Of a stretch of 7,117 nucleotides of DNA, positions 1 through 5,870 are shown piece by piece. Position numbers and translations under genes: made by a program. Position 1 is the first letter of the stretch. Every line of letters starts with the position of its first letter. Under the pieces are notes generated by a model. That model did no database searches. It saw only the letters and a program-made list of their open reading frames with translations, and was not told the DNA's origin. Source of the DNA: Verrucomicrobiales bacterium (GTDB lineage Bacteria > Verrucomicrobiota > Verrucomicrobiia > Limisphaerales > UBA9464); NCBI GenBank assembly GCA_003445095.1, contig DLVS01000179.1, forward strand, positions 1 through 7,117, written 5' to 3'.

Positions 1-212
1 ATGCGTGGGAGGTGCTCGCGTCGGCATTGCGGGAGCACGGCCAGCGGAACGAGGTGGCACGGACGAAACGCACGCCCTTTGGCCCGCGCTACGAAGTCGA
101 GGGGATACTCCTCACGCCAGATGGGCGTGCGCCCCGCGTCCGGACTGTGTGGCAGTTGGACGAGGGGGAGATTGTCCCGCGACTCATCACGGCATATCCT
201 CTGCAACCATGA
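1..212 (+). CDS. DUF6883-like protein, C-terminal part (5' end outside window)
   Basis: The reading frame is open from base 3 and stops at TGA 210-212, giving about 69 residues. There is no convincing start, so the gene begins upstream; an in-frame GTG at 12 would be an arbitrary internal start. The visible part has the signature I associate with DUF6883: a block reading PFGPRYEVEGILLTPDGR, then RTVWQLDEGEIVPRLITAYP at the end, i.e. a small beta-rich domain ending in PRL-x-TAYP. Its biochemical role is not known to me. Genes of this type are often small, accessory and next to other tiny genes, sometimes toxin-antitoxin-like, and here the stop codon overlaps the ATG of a DUF4926-type gene (ATGA). 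That overlap suggests one mRNA and coupled translation. Family assignment is from memory of the motif; function is unassigned. Confidence 0.7.
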   Translation, partial: AWEVLASALREHGQRNEVARTKRTPFGPRYEVEGILLTPDGRAPRVRTVWQLDEGEIVPRLITAYPLQP

Positions 213-442
213 ACATCAACGAACACGAGTGTATCGTGCTGACCGCCGACTTGCCTGAGGAGGACTTATTGGCGGGGGACGTAGGGACGGTGGTGCATAT
301 CCACCGCGGCGGCGCCGGCTACGAAGTCGAATTCATGACGCTGACGGGTGAAACCGTGGCCGTCGCCACCGTTTTGCCCTCGCAACTGCGCCCCGTGGGC
401 CGGCGGGACGTAACGCATGTACGTGAACTTGCGCCTGCGTGA
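209..442 (+). CDS. DUF4926 domain-containing small protein
   Basis: This is a 77-residue protein starting at ATG 209, which overlaps the upstream stop by four bases (ATGA). The frame is open further upstream, but that part is antisense-quality filler and the recognisable domain begins right after this ATG. The protein follows the DUF4926 pattern: IVLTADLPEEDL, then LAGDVGTVVHIH, then GYEVEFMTLTGETVAV and a final SQLRP. The GDVGTVV and YEVEF blocks are the strongest indicators. It is small and predicted cytoplasmic, with no signal peptide or membrane segment. No Shine-Dalgarno sequence is visible before the ATG, consistent with translational coupling to the DUF6883-like gene. The next gene starts one base after the stop (TGA-C-ATG), so the three form a compact unit. 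The biochemical function is unknown; a TA-like role is only an inference from gene size and packing. Confidence 0.82.
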   Translation: MNINEHECIVLTADLPEEDLLAGDVGTVVHIHRGGAGYEVEFMTLTGETVAVATVLPSQLRPVGRRDVTHVRELAPA

Positions 443-443
443 C

Positions 444-702
444 ATGAGCACGCACACCGTTCAACTGCCCGATTCAGTCGTCAAAAACATCGAGGACCTT
501 GGGCGCCAGGGAAGGATTCTCCATGGGCCAGTTCCTCGCCAGCGCCGCCGGCGAGAAGCTGGCCGTAATGCTCACCATGGATTACCTCAAGCGCGAAGCC
601 GCCGCGGGTCGGCGGGAAGATTTCGAGAAGTATTTTGGCACTGTGCCGGAGGCGCCGCCCCGGCCAGACGATGAGCTCCCGCCCGGCTATGTTCCGCGGT
701 GA
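444..702 (+). pseudogene. Frameshifted CopG/HicB-like antitoxin-type gene
   Basis: ATG 444 begins MSTHTVQLPDSVVKNIEDL, the N-terminus of a small ribbon-helix-helix-like protein. From about base 499 the natural continuation lies in the next frame (LGAREGFSMGQFLASAAGEK, then a helix rich in K, R and E, and a Pro-rich tail ending GYVPR before TGA 700-702). Removing one base at about 498-501, in CCTTGGG, joins the two halves into an uninterrupted product of about 85 aa with the expected junction DLGAREGF. The repaired protein resembles small proteins annotated as HicB-family or CopG-like antitoxins, which have a TVQLPDS beta strand followed by ASAAGEKLAVM. It sits one base after the DUF4926 stop and so was probably the third gene of that unit. 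Unrepaired, the frame runs on to 674 as unrelated sequence. The break is either genuine decay or a sequencing error; broken genes downstream favour decay. Confidence 0.7.
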
Positions 703-715
703 CCCTCGCCCTTAA

Positions 716-747
716 GTGGCGAATATCTTCCCCGAACGGCTCGCCAC
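716..747. repeat. 7-bp inverted repeat with 18-nt loop
   Basis: GTGGCGA (716-722) is perfectly complementary to TCGCCAC (741-747). It lies 14 bases past the stop of the frameshifted antitoxin-type gene and before the next module. No T-run follows on either strand, so a classical intrinsic terminator is not supported. It may be a weak terminator or operator, or chance in GC-rich DNA. Confidence 0.25.
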
Positions 748-808
748 GTCGCCCGAAGTGCGATTCTGGAGGCTGCCTCTGTGAGAAAGAACCGGACACA
801 ACACCATA

Positions 809-1219
809 ATGGATCGGGCAGATGAAAGGGCCGTAACAACGGGCGCGGCGATTTCGGAGCTCCACCGGCTCGCCGCGGAGTGCGCTCAGGACGGATGGGA
901 TGGAGAGGCTGGTTCGGCCGTCGATCCGATGGCCGTGGCGATTGCGGAGGACTTTCTTCGGGCGCTGCCACCGGGGATCTCGCTTCCAGAGTTGGCTCTG
1001 GAGCCCGACGGAGCTCTGTCGCTCGATTGGACTGCCTCCCAGCATCGGCGGTTCACCCTGAGTATTGGTCGGACGAACCGCTTGGCATACGCGTGGCTGG
1101 ATGGGTCCGAGGTGGGACACGGCGTTGCTAACTTCTCCGGGGCCACGGTCCCTTCGCGGATCCTCGACGGCCTTCACGGGATCATGAACCATGCCTGCAC
1201 TTCCCTCAGGGCTGCCTGA
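809..1219 (+). CDS. Hypothetical protein, first gene of a conserved-looking two-gene module
   Basis: This is a 136-residue protein with no signal peptide or membrane segment. It has three conserved-looking blocks: an N-terminal AAECAQDGWDGEAGSAV segment (the W-D-G-E motif, residues about 23-36), a middle LALEPDGALSLDW block (about 61-74), and HRRFTLSIGRTNRLAYAWLDG leading into GHGVANF (about 82-110). I recognise the WDGE...EPDG.(I/L)SLDW...SIG...LAYAW pattern as a recurrent hypothetical family, probably beta-rich, often paired with a second small gene like the one that follows here. I know of no function. The start at ATG 809 lacks a strong Shine-Dalgarno, though a purine-rich GAGAAAGA stretch lies about 20 bases upstream. 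The next gene's ATG (1191) overlaps its 3' end by 29 bases, in keeping with a co-translated pair. It appears intact, unlike its partner. A TA-like role is a guess. Confidence 0.72.
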   Translation: MDRADERAVTTGAAISELHRLAAECAQDGWDGEAGSAVDPMAVAIAEDFLRALPPGISLPELALEPDGALSLDWTASQHRRFTLSIGRTNRLAYAWLDGSEVGHGVANFSGATVPSRILDGLHGIMNHACTSLRAA

Positions 1220-1598
1220 GCAGGTGAACGACGAGGAGGTCGTTTCCCGATCCCTCGCGCAAAGCAATCAGTTCAATTCGTTTGGCGCCAAGCCATCGGC
1301 GTTTCTTCCCAATCCCAAGCATCGGAAGACATCGGTATTCCGGGTGAGAAGGACTTCGACCGGCGGCAAATGTGGAGCGTTACCGCCTCGTCAGAGCGGA
1401 CCATGAAAGGGGTGGCATTTCTTCTGGTGAAGTCGGTTCGAGCTGTAGCGCTTCGACCTTGCCGCAAAAGAGCCACCGCCGGCGCATGCGAACATCGTAG
1501 GCTGGCCCTAGCTCGACGCCGATCCCGTACTCCAAAAGGCCAAGCAACTGGAACTGGTCGCACAATTGGCCGCCGCTTCCGAGACCCTCCGCGTCTGA
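1191..1598 (+). pseudogene. Broken partner gene of the two-gene module (two frameshifts and one amber codon)
   Basis: From ATG 1191 the frame encodes MPALPSGLPEQ..., then a conserved-looking FGAKPSAFLPNP and KHRKTSVFR. After codon 1341-1343 it runs into unrelated sequence. Inserting one base at about 1345-1346 continues into VEKDFDRRQMW... and TMKGVAFLLVKSVRAVAL. Dropping the extra C at about 1454 then returns to the first frame with DLAAKEPPPAHANIVGWP. After an in-frame TAG at 1509-1511 the same frame goes on with LDADPVLQKAKQLELVAQLA to TGA 1596-1598. The repaired product is about 135 aa. The KPSAF.P, KTSVFR, EPPP.HANI.GWP and DP...KA...EL..(Q)LA blocks match my memory of a recurrent hypothetical family found beside WDGE/SLDW-type genes. 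An alternative start is GTG 1224, just after the upstream stop. Function is unknown. Three separate lesions make a real pseudogene more likely than a single read error. Confidence 0.68.
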
Positions 1599-1662
1599 TG
1601 GTACAGGCCCTCGTGGCTGGTTGGGATCTTGGCAAAGCTTTCGCACCCGCCAGAACCTCGAA

Positions 1663-1776
1663 CTCCTCACCGTGACGCACCTCTATCCGCAACCCGGCCG
1701 CTATATCATCGCGGTGAAGGTCATCGACATCTTTGGGAACGACACGATGACTTTGGTTCCGGTGACCGTCGGCTAA
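1663..1776 (+). pseudogene. Orphan C-terminal tail resembling a DNA-methyltransferase-like protein
   Basis: The frame ending at TAA 1774-1776 encodes a short, clearly protein-like segment: LLTVTHLYPQPGRY, then IIAVKVIDIFGNDTMTLVPV. This is PKD-like, with a beta strand, a Pro-Gly turn, Arg-Tyr, a hydrophobic strand and D.FGNDT. I recognise the (V/A)VKVIDIFGNDT ending as the C-terminus of a class of proteins usually annotated as site-specific DNA-methyltransferase or restriction-modification components; this is from memory and moderately sure. The frame is open further upstream, but there the translation loses any recognisable character, and no start codon with a supporting ribosome site is seen. 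It is therefore best read as the remnant of a much longer gene whose body has been deleted. It lies 65 bases after the broken small gene and 14 bases before the convergent minus-strand gene. Confidence 0.5.
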
Positions 1777-1790
1777 GGCGGGTCGACTGA

Positions 1791-2768
1791 TCAAATACCA
1801 AACGATTTCCGCAAAAGTTGGATACTCTCGGGCACGGCCGTTTCCGGGTCGGCTTTGCCTTCCATTTCTAACGAAACCCAGCCGCGGTATCCGGCCTTCG
1901 CGAGGATTTTGGCGATGCGCGGATAGTCGAGGTCTAAGGTGTACCACTCGCCTCCACCGGGATAGGTCTTGGCCTGCACAAACACCGTCTTCGGCGCGAT
2001 CGCACTCAGTTTGTCGTAGGGGTCTTCCAAGAAATTCCCGGTGTCCATCAGGACTCCCACCCATGGCGACGGCACCGCCTTCGCCAAACGCAACAATCCT
2101 TCAGGCGTCCGGGTGAGCCCCCAATGATTTTCTACCGCCAGCATGACGCCGCATTCCGCTGCTTTCGGTAGACACTGTTCGAGGCAATCGGCACACCATT
2201 TGAATCCGTCATCCTCCGAAAATCCCGGCAGCACGGGCTCAATCCCGCGAGCTTTCATCAGATCGTCGAATTCTTTGATGGTGTTCCAGCGGCCTGAATT
2301 GATCCGCAGCACCGGCACACCCAGCGCGTACGCGATCTCGAGGCACTTCTCGGTATGCTCAACCTGTTGTCGCCGGACCGCCGGATCGGGATCCACAAAA
2401 TCCTGGTGGATACTCAAACAACATAGACTGACACCATGGCGGAATGCTTGGCGTTTCAGCTCGGCGAGGTGAACGCGGTGCGCCGGTGTGAGCGGCTCCT
2501 TTTCCGGAATGTCCATTTGCCGGTGGAGCACATCGACTCCCGCCACTCCAAGCGCCCCCGCCCGTTCGATGACAGTACTTACCGTCACTTTGGGTCCGCG
2601 AAAGTGCCAATAGGAATAGGTCGAGATGGCGAGTTGGACGTCGGCCACGCGCGGTGCCGTCAAGGCCCGGTTTGGTGAAGGATTTTGTGCGCTTAGAGAA
2701 CTCGCCCCAATCGTCCCGAGCCCAAATCCGGCCGAGGTGCGAAGAAAACTGCGTCGTGTGGCCTGCAT
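1791..2768 (-). CDS. Tat-signal sugar phosphate isomerase/epimerase-like TIM-barrel protein
   Basis: This is a 325-aa protein of the xylose-isomerase-like TIM-barrel superfamily (AP_endonuc_2 type), probably an isomerase, epimerase or related enzyme acting on a sugar or cyclitol. I chose ATG 2768; an in-frame TTG at 2774 adds only two residues and has no better ribosome site. The N-terminus TRRSFLRTSAGFGLG fits a twin-arginine signal (RR-x-F-L-R, then a hydrophobic stretch to about residue 28), so export to the periplasm is expected. Candidate active-site blocks, numbered from this ATG, are SIHQDF (H121), LAVENHWG (E213), VLMDTGNF (D242), FVQAKTYPGGGEWYTLD (Q265, K267) and VSLEMEGKADP (E301). 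These E, D and E positions correspond to metal ligands of the superfamily; the usual His of the (V/F)HxKD block is Gln. It lies 78 bases downstream of the glycosyltransferase fusion on the same strand, so co-transcription is plausible. The substrate cannot be told. Confidence 0.88.
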   Translation of the reverse strand: MQATRRSFLRTSAGFGLGTIGASSLSAQNPSPNRALTAPRVADVQLAISTYSYWHFRGPKVTVSTVIERAGALGVAGVDVLHRQMDIPEKEPLTPAHRVHLAELKRQAFRHGVSLCCLSIHQDFVDPDPAVRRQQVEHTEKCLEIAYALGVPVLRINSGRWNTIKEFDDLMKARGIEPVLPGFSEDDGFKWCADCLEQCLPKAAECGVMLAVENHWGLTRTPEGLLRLAKAVPSPWVGVLMDTGNFLEDPYDKLSAIAPKTVFVQAKTYPGGGEWYTLDLDYPRIAKILAKAGYRGWVSLEMEGKADPETAVPESIQLLRKSFGI

Positions 2769-2846
2769 GCCCAAGGGTGTAGCAAGTTCGGCGCGGGTGG
2801 GAAACCAAACGTAGTTGGAAGCAATGGGGAGTGCGGCTGCGAAGGC

Positions 2847-5573
2847 TCATCCATTCCCCGCGTCCGCCCCGATTTGGGACGCGCGAATCTTGATCAGTTT
2901 GAACTCCTTCGCGAGGTCATCGAGAAAGGTGGCCGTAACGCGCGTGAGGTCGCGCTTTTCTTGGTTCAACCACCACGCGACGAGAGGCAAGCTCAGCAAG
3001 AGCGACCAAGCCCACCACTGGCCGAGAAAACCAATAATAACCACCTCCAAACCAGCCATCGACCAAAACAATGCGCGCGCGACAAAGCTCCACCTGGCCG
3101 TCAACCGGCACCGAATCATTTCTCGGTGGCCCGGGTGCCATTCGGCCGCCGTGGTGAGTTGGAGCTTCGCCCAGCGTGAGCCGTACAATTCTACATCGTA
3201 GCGACTCCACCCGGCGTCGGGTCGGTTGGGCCAGTTCCGTTGATCCAATCGCTCGAGCACTCCGCCGATGAACGTCATTCGGTCCACGCCGTGTTCGCTC
3301 CAGTACAGCAGTTGCCCCAAGTCATCTTCCTGTCCTTCGAGGACCAACGAATCGAGGTTCTCTCGGTCTGCCAGCGAACGCTGTTGACCGCGCAGATGAC
3401 CCTTGTGTCGGGCCCAACCGCGTACGATGGGCTGCAAGAAAAACAACAACGCTACCAACGGCCGAGACCACCAACGGCATTGTCCGTTCGGAAGCTCCGC
3501 CTGCCACGCCGCCGCCACGCAAACTCCCACGGAAAACACCAGGCTCGCCACTCCGAACGAGGTCAAATACGGGACCACCGAGCCCAACACCAAAAGCGGC
3601 AGAGTGACGAGGACGTGATATTCAAGACTGGTCGCCACGACGAGACCGAAGCCGGGTGGAATCGAGTAAATGCTCTGGAAGAACGCGCTGCCGAAGAGTC
3701 CGTGGTAAATGATGGGCGCGCGGGTCTCGACCCCAATTTTGGCGGGAGAATAAATCCGACCGTGCCAAATCGAGCCGCCGAAGCGGTTGAAGTTTTCGGG
3801 ATGCTTGCGCTCCAGCAGCGCCTCGGCATCGCCATAACCCGCTTGCTGCTTTAGATACGCCCGAACCGTGTTGCGCCGGTAATGCCAAACAAACCCCGCG
3901 GGACTGAAGCCGATCCGATAGCCGCGTTGCTGCAAGCGCCAACAGATGTCCACATCGTCACCCGCCTTCCAATACATCGGGTCGAATCCGCCGATGCTGT
4001 CCAAGGCCCACTTGTAGAAGACCATGTTGCACCCCGGAATATGCTCGGCGATGCGGTCGGTGAGCATGACGTGAGCAGGTCCACCAGGGGATACCATCAC
4101 GCACGCGGCAGTCGTCGCGTCGTCGGGTGGCAGGAAATTGTGTCCGCCCATTCCGACGAATCTCGAGTTTACCAAATCGCCAACCAAATAATACAACCAG
4201 TCCGCATCGGCTCGGCAATCGGAGTCTGTAAACGCCACGATTTCTCCCACCGAGGCAGCGATTCCCGTATTGCGAGCTACCCCCAACCCTTGATTTTGCG
4301 CGTGCCGAAAGTAGCGAACCCGCGGGAACTCCGAGGCGATCTCCGGAGTCGCGTCCGTGGAGCCGTCATCCACCAAGATGACTTCGTAGTCGGGGTAGTT
4401 GAGTTTCTCGAGCGATTGCAGACACGCGCGCAACGTCCCGGCGCCATTGTAGCTAGCAATGACGACGGAGACCTTCGGAGTCTGCGGAAGAGGAAAATAC
4501 GGCGCGGCGGCGAACTGCCGCTGCACCACCGAAAAGGCAGGCTTAGGTTGACGATCGCGCCCGACCAAGCCGAACTGCCAGTCGGTCACTGGTTCGCCGT
4601 TCTTGAACCAGTCGTCCGTGTACGCAAAACAAATCACGCCTGCGCAGCCGGCGCGAAATGCGGATTCGATCTGCCAACCCAATATTTCCGCCTGGTTACT
4701 TTCCGTCTCTCGCCGCGAATCAATTCCAAATTCCCCGAGTACCAGCGGCTTGGTATCCGCCAGCATCTGCAAGCGCGCCAAATAGTTTTCGAACGGGCGC
4801 TGATGGTGGAGGTAAACATTCCAACAGGCGAAGTCGACGCGGCGCGGGCGGAGGAATTCCGTGGGTGGAAAATTGCCGAAGGTACAAAGCAAGTCTGGGT
4901 CGATCTCCTTAACCACGGCAATGAGTTCGTCAATGAACTCAGCCACCGCTTCCGCGCCGCTCCAGCGAACAATGTCCGCCGGAATTTCGTTCACTACCGA
5001 CAGCGCGAAGACTCCCGGATGGTGGGCACAGACCTGCGCCGCCTGACGCACCGCGGTTCGCGCCGCCTCGCGATCTCGTTCGGCGTCCAGGAAGCACAGG
5101 TGTTTATTCCACGGGACGTCTACTTGCACCTTCAAGCCGTGCTCATGTGCCAAGTCGAGAAAGGCGCGCGACGGAACATAATACACTCGAAGCAGGTTGG
5201 CTCCCAGTTGTTGGAGCTGCTGGAAATCGCGGACAACCTGCTCTGGTTCGGGGAAAAACTCGCCCTTCGCGTTGGGGGCGAACGGCCCATACGTCGCACC
5301 CTTGGCACAAAACTTTTCCTCTCCGACCCAAAGACACTTGCCCTCGACCCGGACACGGGTCCGCAGACCCGACGGGTGAGATAGAGGGGGTGACTCGGCA
5401 AGTACGCTCACGGACGAGCCCGACCGTGGTAGGCCGCCGGCGGGCGAAAGGGATTGAGAAGGGGGAGACCCCCGAAAGGAAATCGAAAAGCGCTTCGACG
5501 TGGGGGCTTCGCGCCGGGCCACCGATACGGGTACCACCGCATGATCGGCTCCCGTCCACGGTAGATTTCCCAT
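2847..5573 (-). CDS. GH-A glycosidase/family-2 glycosyltransferase membrane fusion
   Basis: This is a protein of about 908 aa, numbered from ATG 5573. Residues about 72-350 form a clan GH-A (GH2/GH5-like) TIM barrel: CAKGATYGPF, LGANLLRVYY, then SVVNEIPAD with the acid/base candidate E196, and LVLGEFGID with the nucleophile candidate E281. Residues about 366-600 are a GT-A family-2 glycosyltransferase: VSVVIASYNGAGT, LVDDGSTD (402-407), the metal-binding TDSDCRAD (DSD 450-452), GGFD (528-531) and the base region KAGDDVDICWRLQQRG (D539-D540). Membrane segments follow at about 640-660, 665-690, 703-718 and a pair at 827-868, with a soluble domain (W-S-R-Y-D-V-E, then R-C-R-L) between. It probably transfers sugars from a nucleotide donor at the membrane, towards an exopolysaccharide or lipid-linked glycan. 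No signal peptide precedes the GH module. The frame stays open to 5918, but that extension is low-complexity, overlaps the divergent gene and crosses a strong hairpin. The start is uncertain; the domains are secure. Confidence 0.86.
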   Translation of the reverse strand: MGNLPWTGADHAVVPVSVARREAPTSKRFSISFRGSPPSQSLSPAGGLPRSGSSVSVLAESPPLSHPSGLRTRVRVEGKCLWVGEEKFCAKGATYGPFAPNAKGEFFPEPEQVVRDFQQLQQLGANLLRVYYVPSRAFLDLAHEHGLKVQVDVPWNKHLCFLDAERDREAARTAVRQAAQVCAHHPGVFALSVVNEIPADIVRWSGAEAVAEFIDELIAVVKEIDPDLLCTFGNFPPTEFLRPRRVDFACWNVYLHHQRPFENYLARLQMLADTKPLVLGEFGIDSRRETESNQAEILGWQIESAFRAGCAGVICFAYTDDWFKNGEPVTDWQFGLVGRDRQPKPAFSVVQRQFAAAPYFPLPQTPKVSVVIASYNGAGTLRACLQSLEKLNYPDYEVILVDDGSTDATPEIASEFPRVRYFRHAQNQGLGVARNTGIAASVGEIVAFTDSDCRADADWLYYLVGDLVNSRFVGMGGHNFLPPDDATTAACVMVSPGGPAHVMLTDRIAEHIPGCNMVFYKWALDSIGGFDPMYWKAGDDVDICWRLQQRGYRIGFSPAGFVWHYRRNTVRAYLKQQAGYGDAEALLERKHPENFNRFGGSIWHGRIYSPAKIGVETRAPIIYHGLFGSAFFQSIYSIPPGFGLVVATSLEYHVLVTLPLLVLGSVVPYLTSFGVASLVFSVGVCVAAAWQAELPNGQCRWWSRPLVALLFFLQPIVRGWARHKGHLRGQQRSLADRENLDSLVLEGQEDDLGQLLYWSEHGVDRMTFIGGVLERLDQRNWPNRPDAGWSRYDVELYGSRWAKLQLTTAAEWHPGHREMIRCRLTARWSFVARALFWSMAGLEVVIIGFLGQWWAWSLLLSLPLVAWWLNQEKRDLTRVTATFLDDLAKEFKLIKIRASQIGADAGNG

Positions 5574-5870
5574 TCGGCTGTTCACAATCGCGCTATTTTT
5601 TAGAAACGACGCCCGCTGGAGTTGCCTCCAGCGGGCTCGCCCCCCCGTCGAGACGGACCTTGAGGGACGAACCCTCCGAGGCCACCAATCGGGCCGAATC
5701 ACGATCCCACCTCCAAGCAGCGGCAACGTTTTGTCGGTCCGCGCGGTTGGACTCCCCGAGCGCGATCCCCTATTCAGGCTGACCGCATCTCTTGGCCCGG
5801 CCCTGTTATTCAAAAAGATTCGATCGGGGGCTTTGCCGGGAGCCGAGCGAAGTCCATTCTCCGCGGACTC
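5574..5870. other. Divergent intergenic region between the glycosyltransferase fusion and the MBL-fold gene
   Basis: This 297-bp spacer must hold the promoters of two divergently transcribed genes. The only strong structure is the hairpin at 5611-5636. The minus-strand frame stays open through it, but the translation looks like random Arg/Gly/Ser-rich sequence. A loose + strand promoter candidate is TTGGAC (5747-5752) with TATTCA (5771-5776) 18 bases away, but the -10 matches the bacterial consensus at only three of six positions. A C7 run lies at about 5640-5646. No convincing Shine-Dalgarno precedes either start. The exact starts are uncertain, so the spacer may be longer on either side. 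Confidence 0.6.
5611..5636 (-). promoter_or_regulatory. Perfect 11-bp hairpin with GCAA tetraloop in the glycosyltransferase-fusion leader
   Basis: GCCCGCTGGAG (5611-5621) is exactly complementary to CTCCAGCGGGC (5626-5636), with TTGC (5622-5625) as the loop. On the minus strand the loop reads GCAA, a stable GNRA tetraloop, so an RNA made towards the glycosyltransferase fusion would form a very stable structure 38 bases before the proposed ATG 5573. No T-run follows immediately on either strand (the minus strand continues GTCGTTTCTAAAAAATAG), so it is not a textbook intrinsic terminator. The stem contains GGAGG on the minus strand, but no start codon follows at suitable spacing. It may be a leader stability or regulatory element, a divergent-promoter boundary, or one copy of a REP-like dispersed repeat. 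The pairing itself is certain; the role is inferred. Confidence 0.6.

Noticed and set aside
498..503. Programmed +1 frameshift at CTT-GGG-C in the antitoxin-type gene, by analogy with the CUU slip of prfB
   Set aside because: No stop codon or upstream Shine-Dalgarno-like stimulator is positioned there, re-pairing at UUG would be poor, and nearby genes are also broken, so mutation is simpler.
587..1267. 226-aa minus-strand open frame
   Set aside because: It lies opposite the repaired antitoxin-type gene and the 136-aa hypothetical gene, and its translation has no domain character.
1273..2064. 263-aa minus-strand open frame
   Set aside because: It overlaps the isomerase-like gene in another frame and lies antisense to the rebuilt broken gene; no motif is visible.
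3882..5384. 500-aa plus-strand open frame opposite the glycosyltransferase fusion
   Set aside because: It is fully antisense to well-supported GH and GT2 domains, its translation has no recognisable motif, and long antisense frames are common in GC-rich genes.
5611..5636. Intrinsic transcription terminator
   Set aside because: The hairpin is strong, but no T-run follows on either strand, and it lies upstream of both divergent genes rather than after a gene end.
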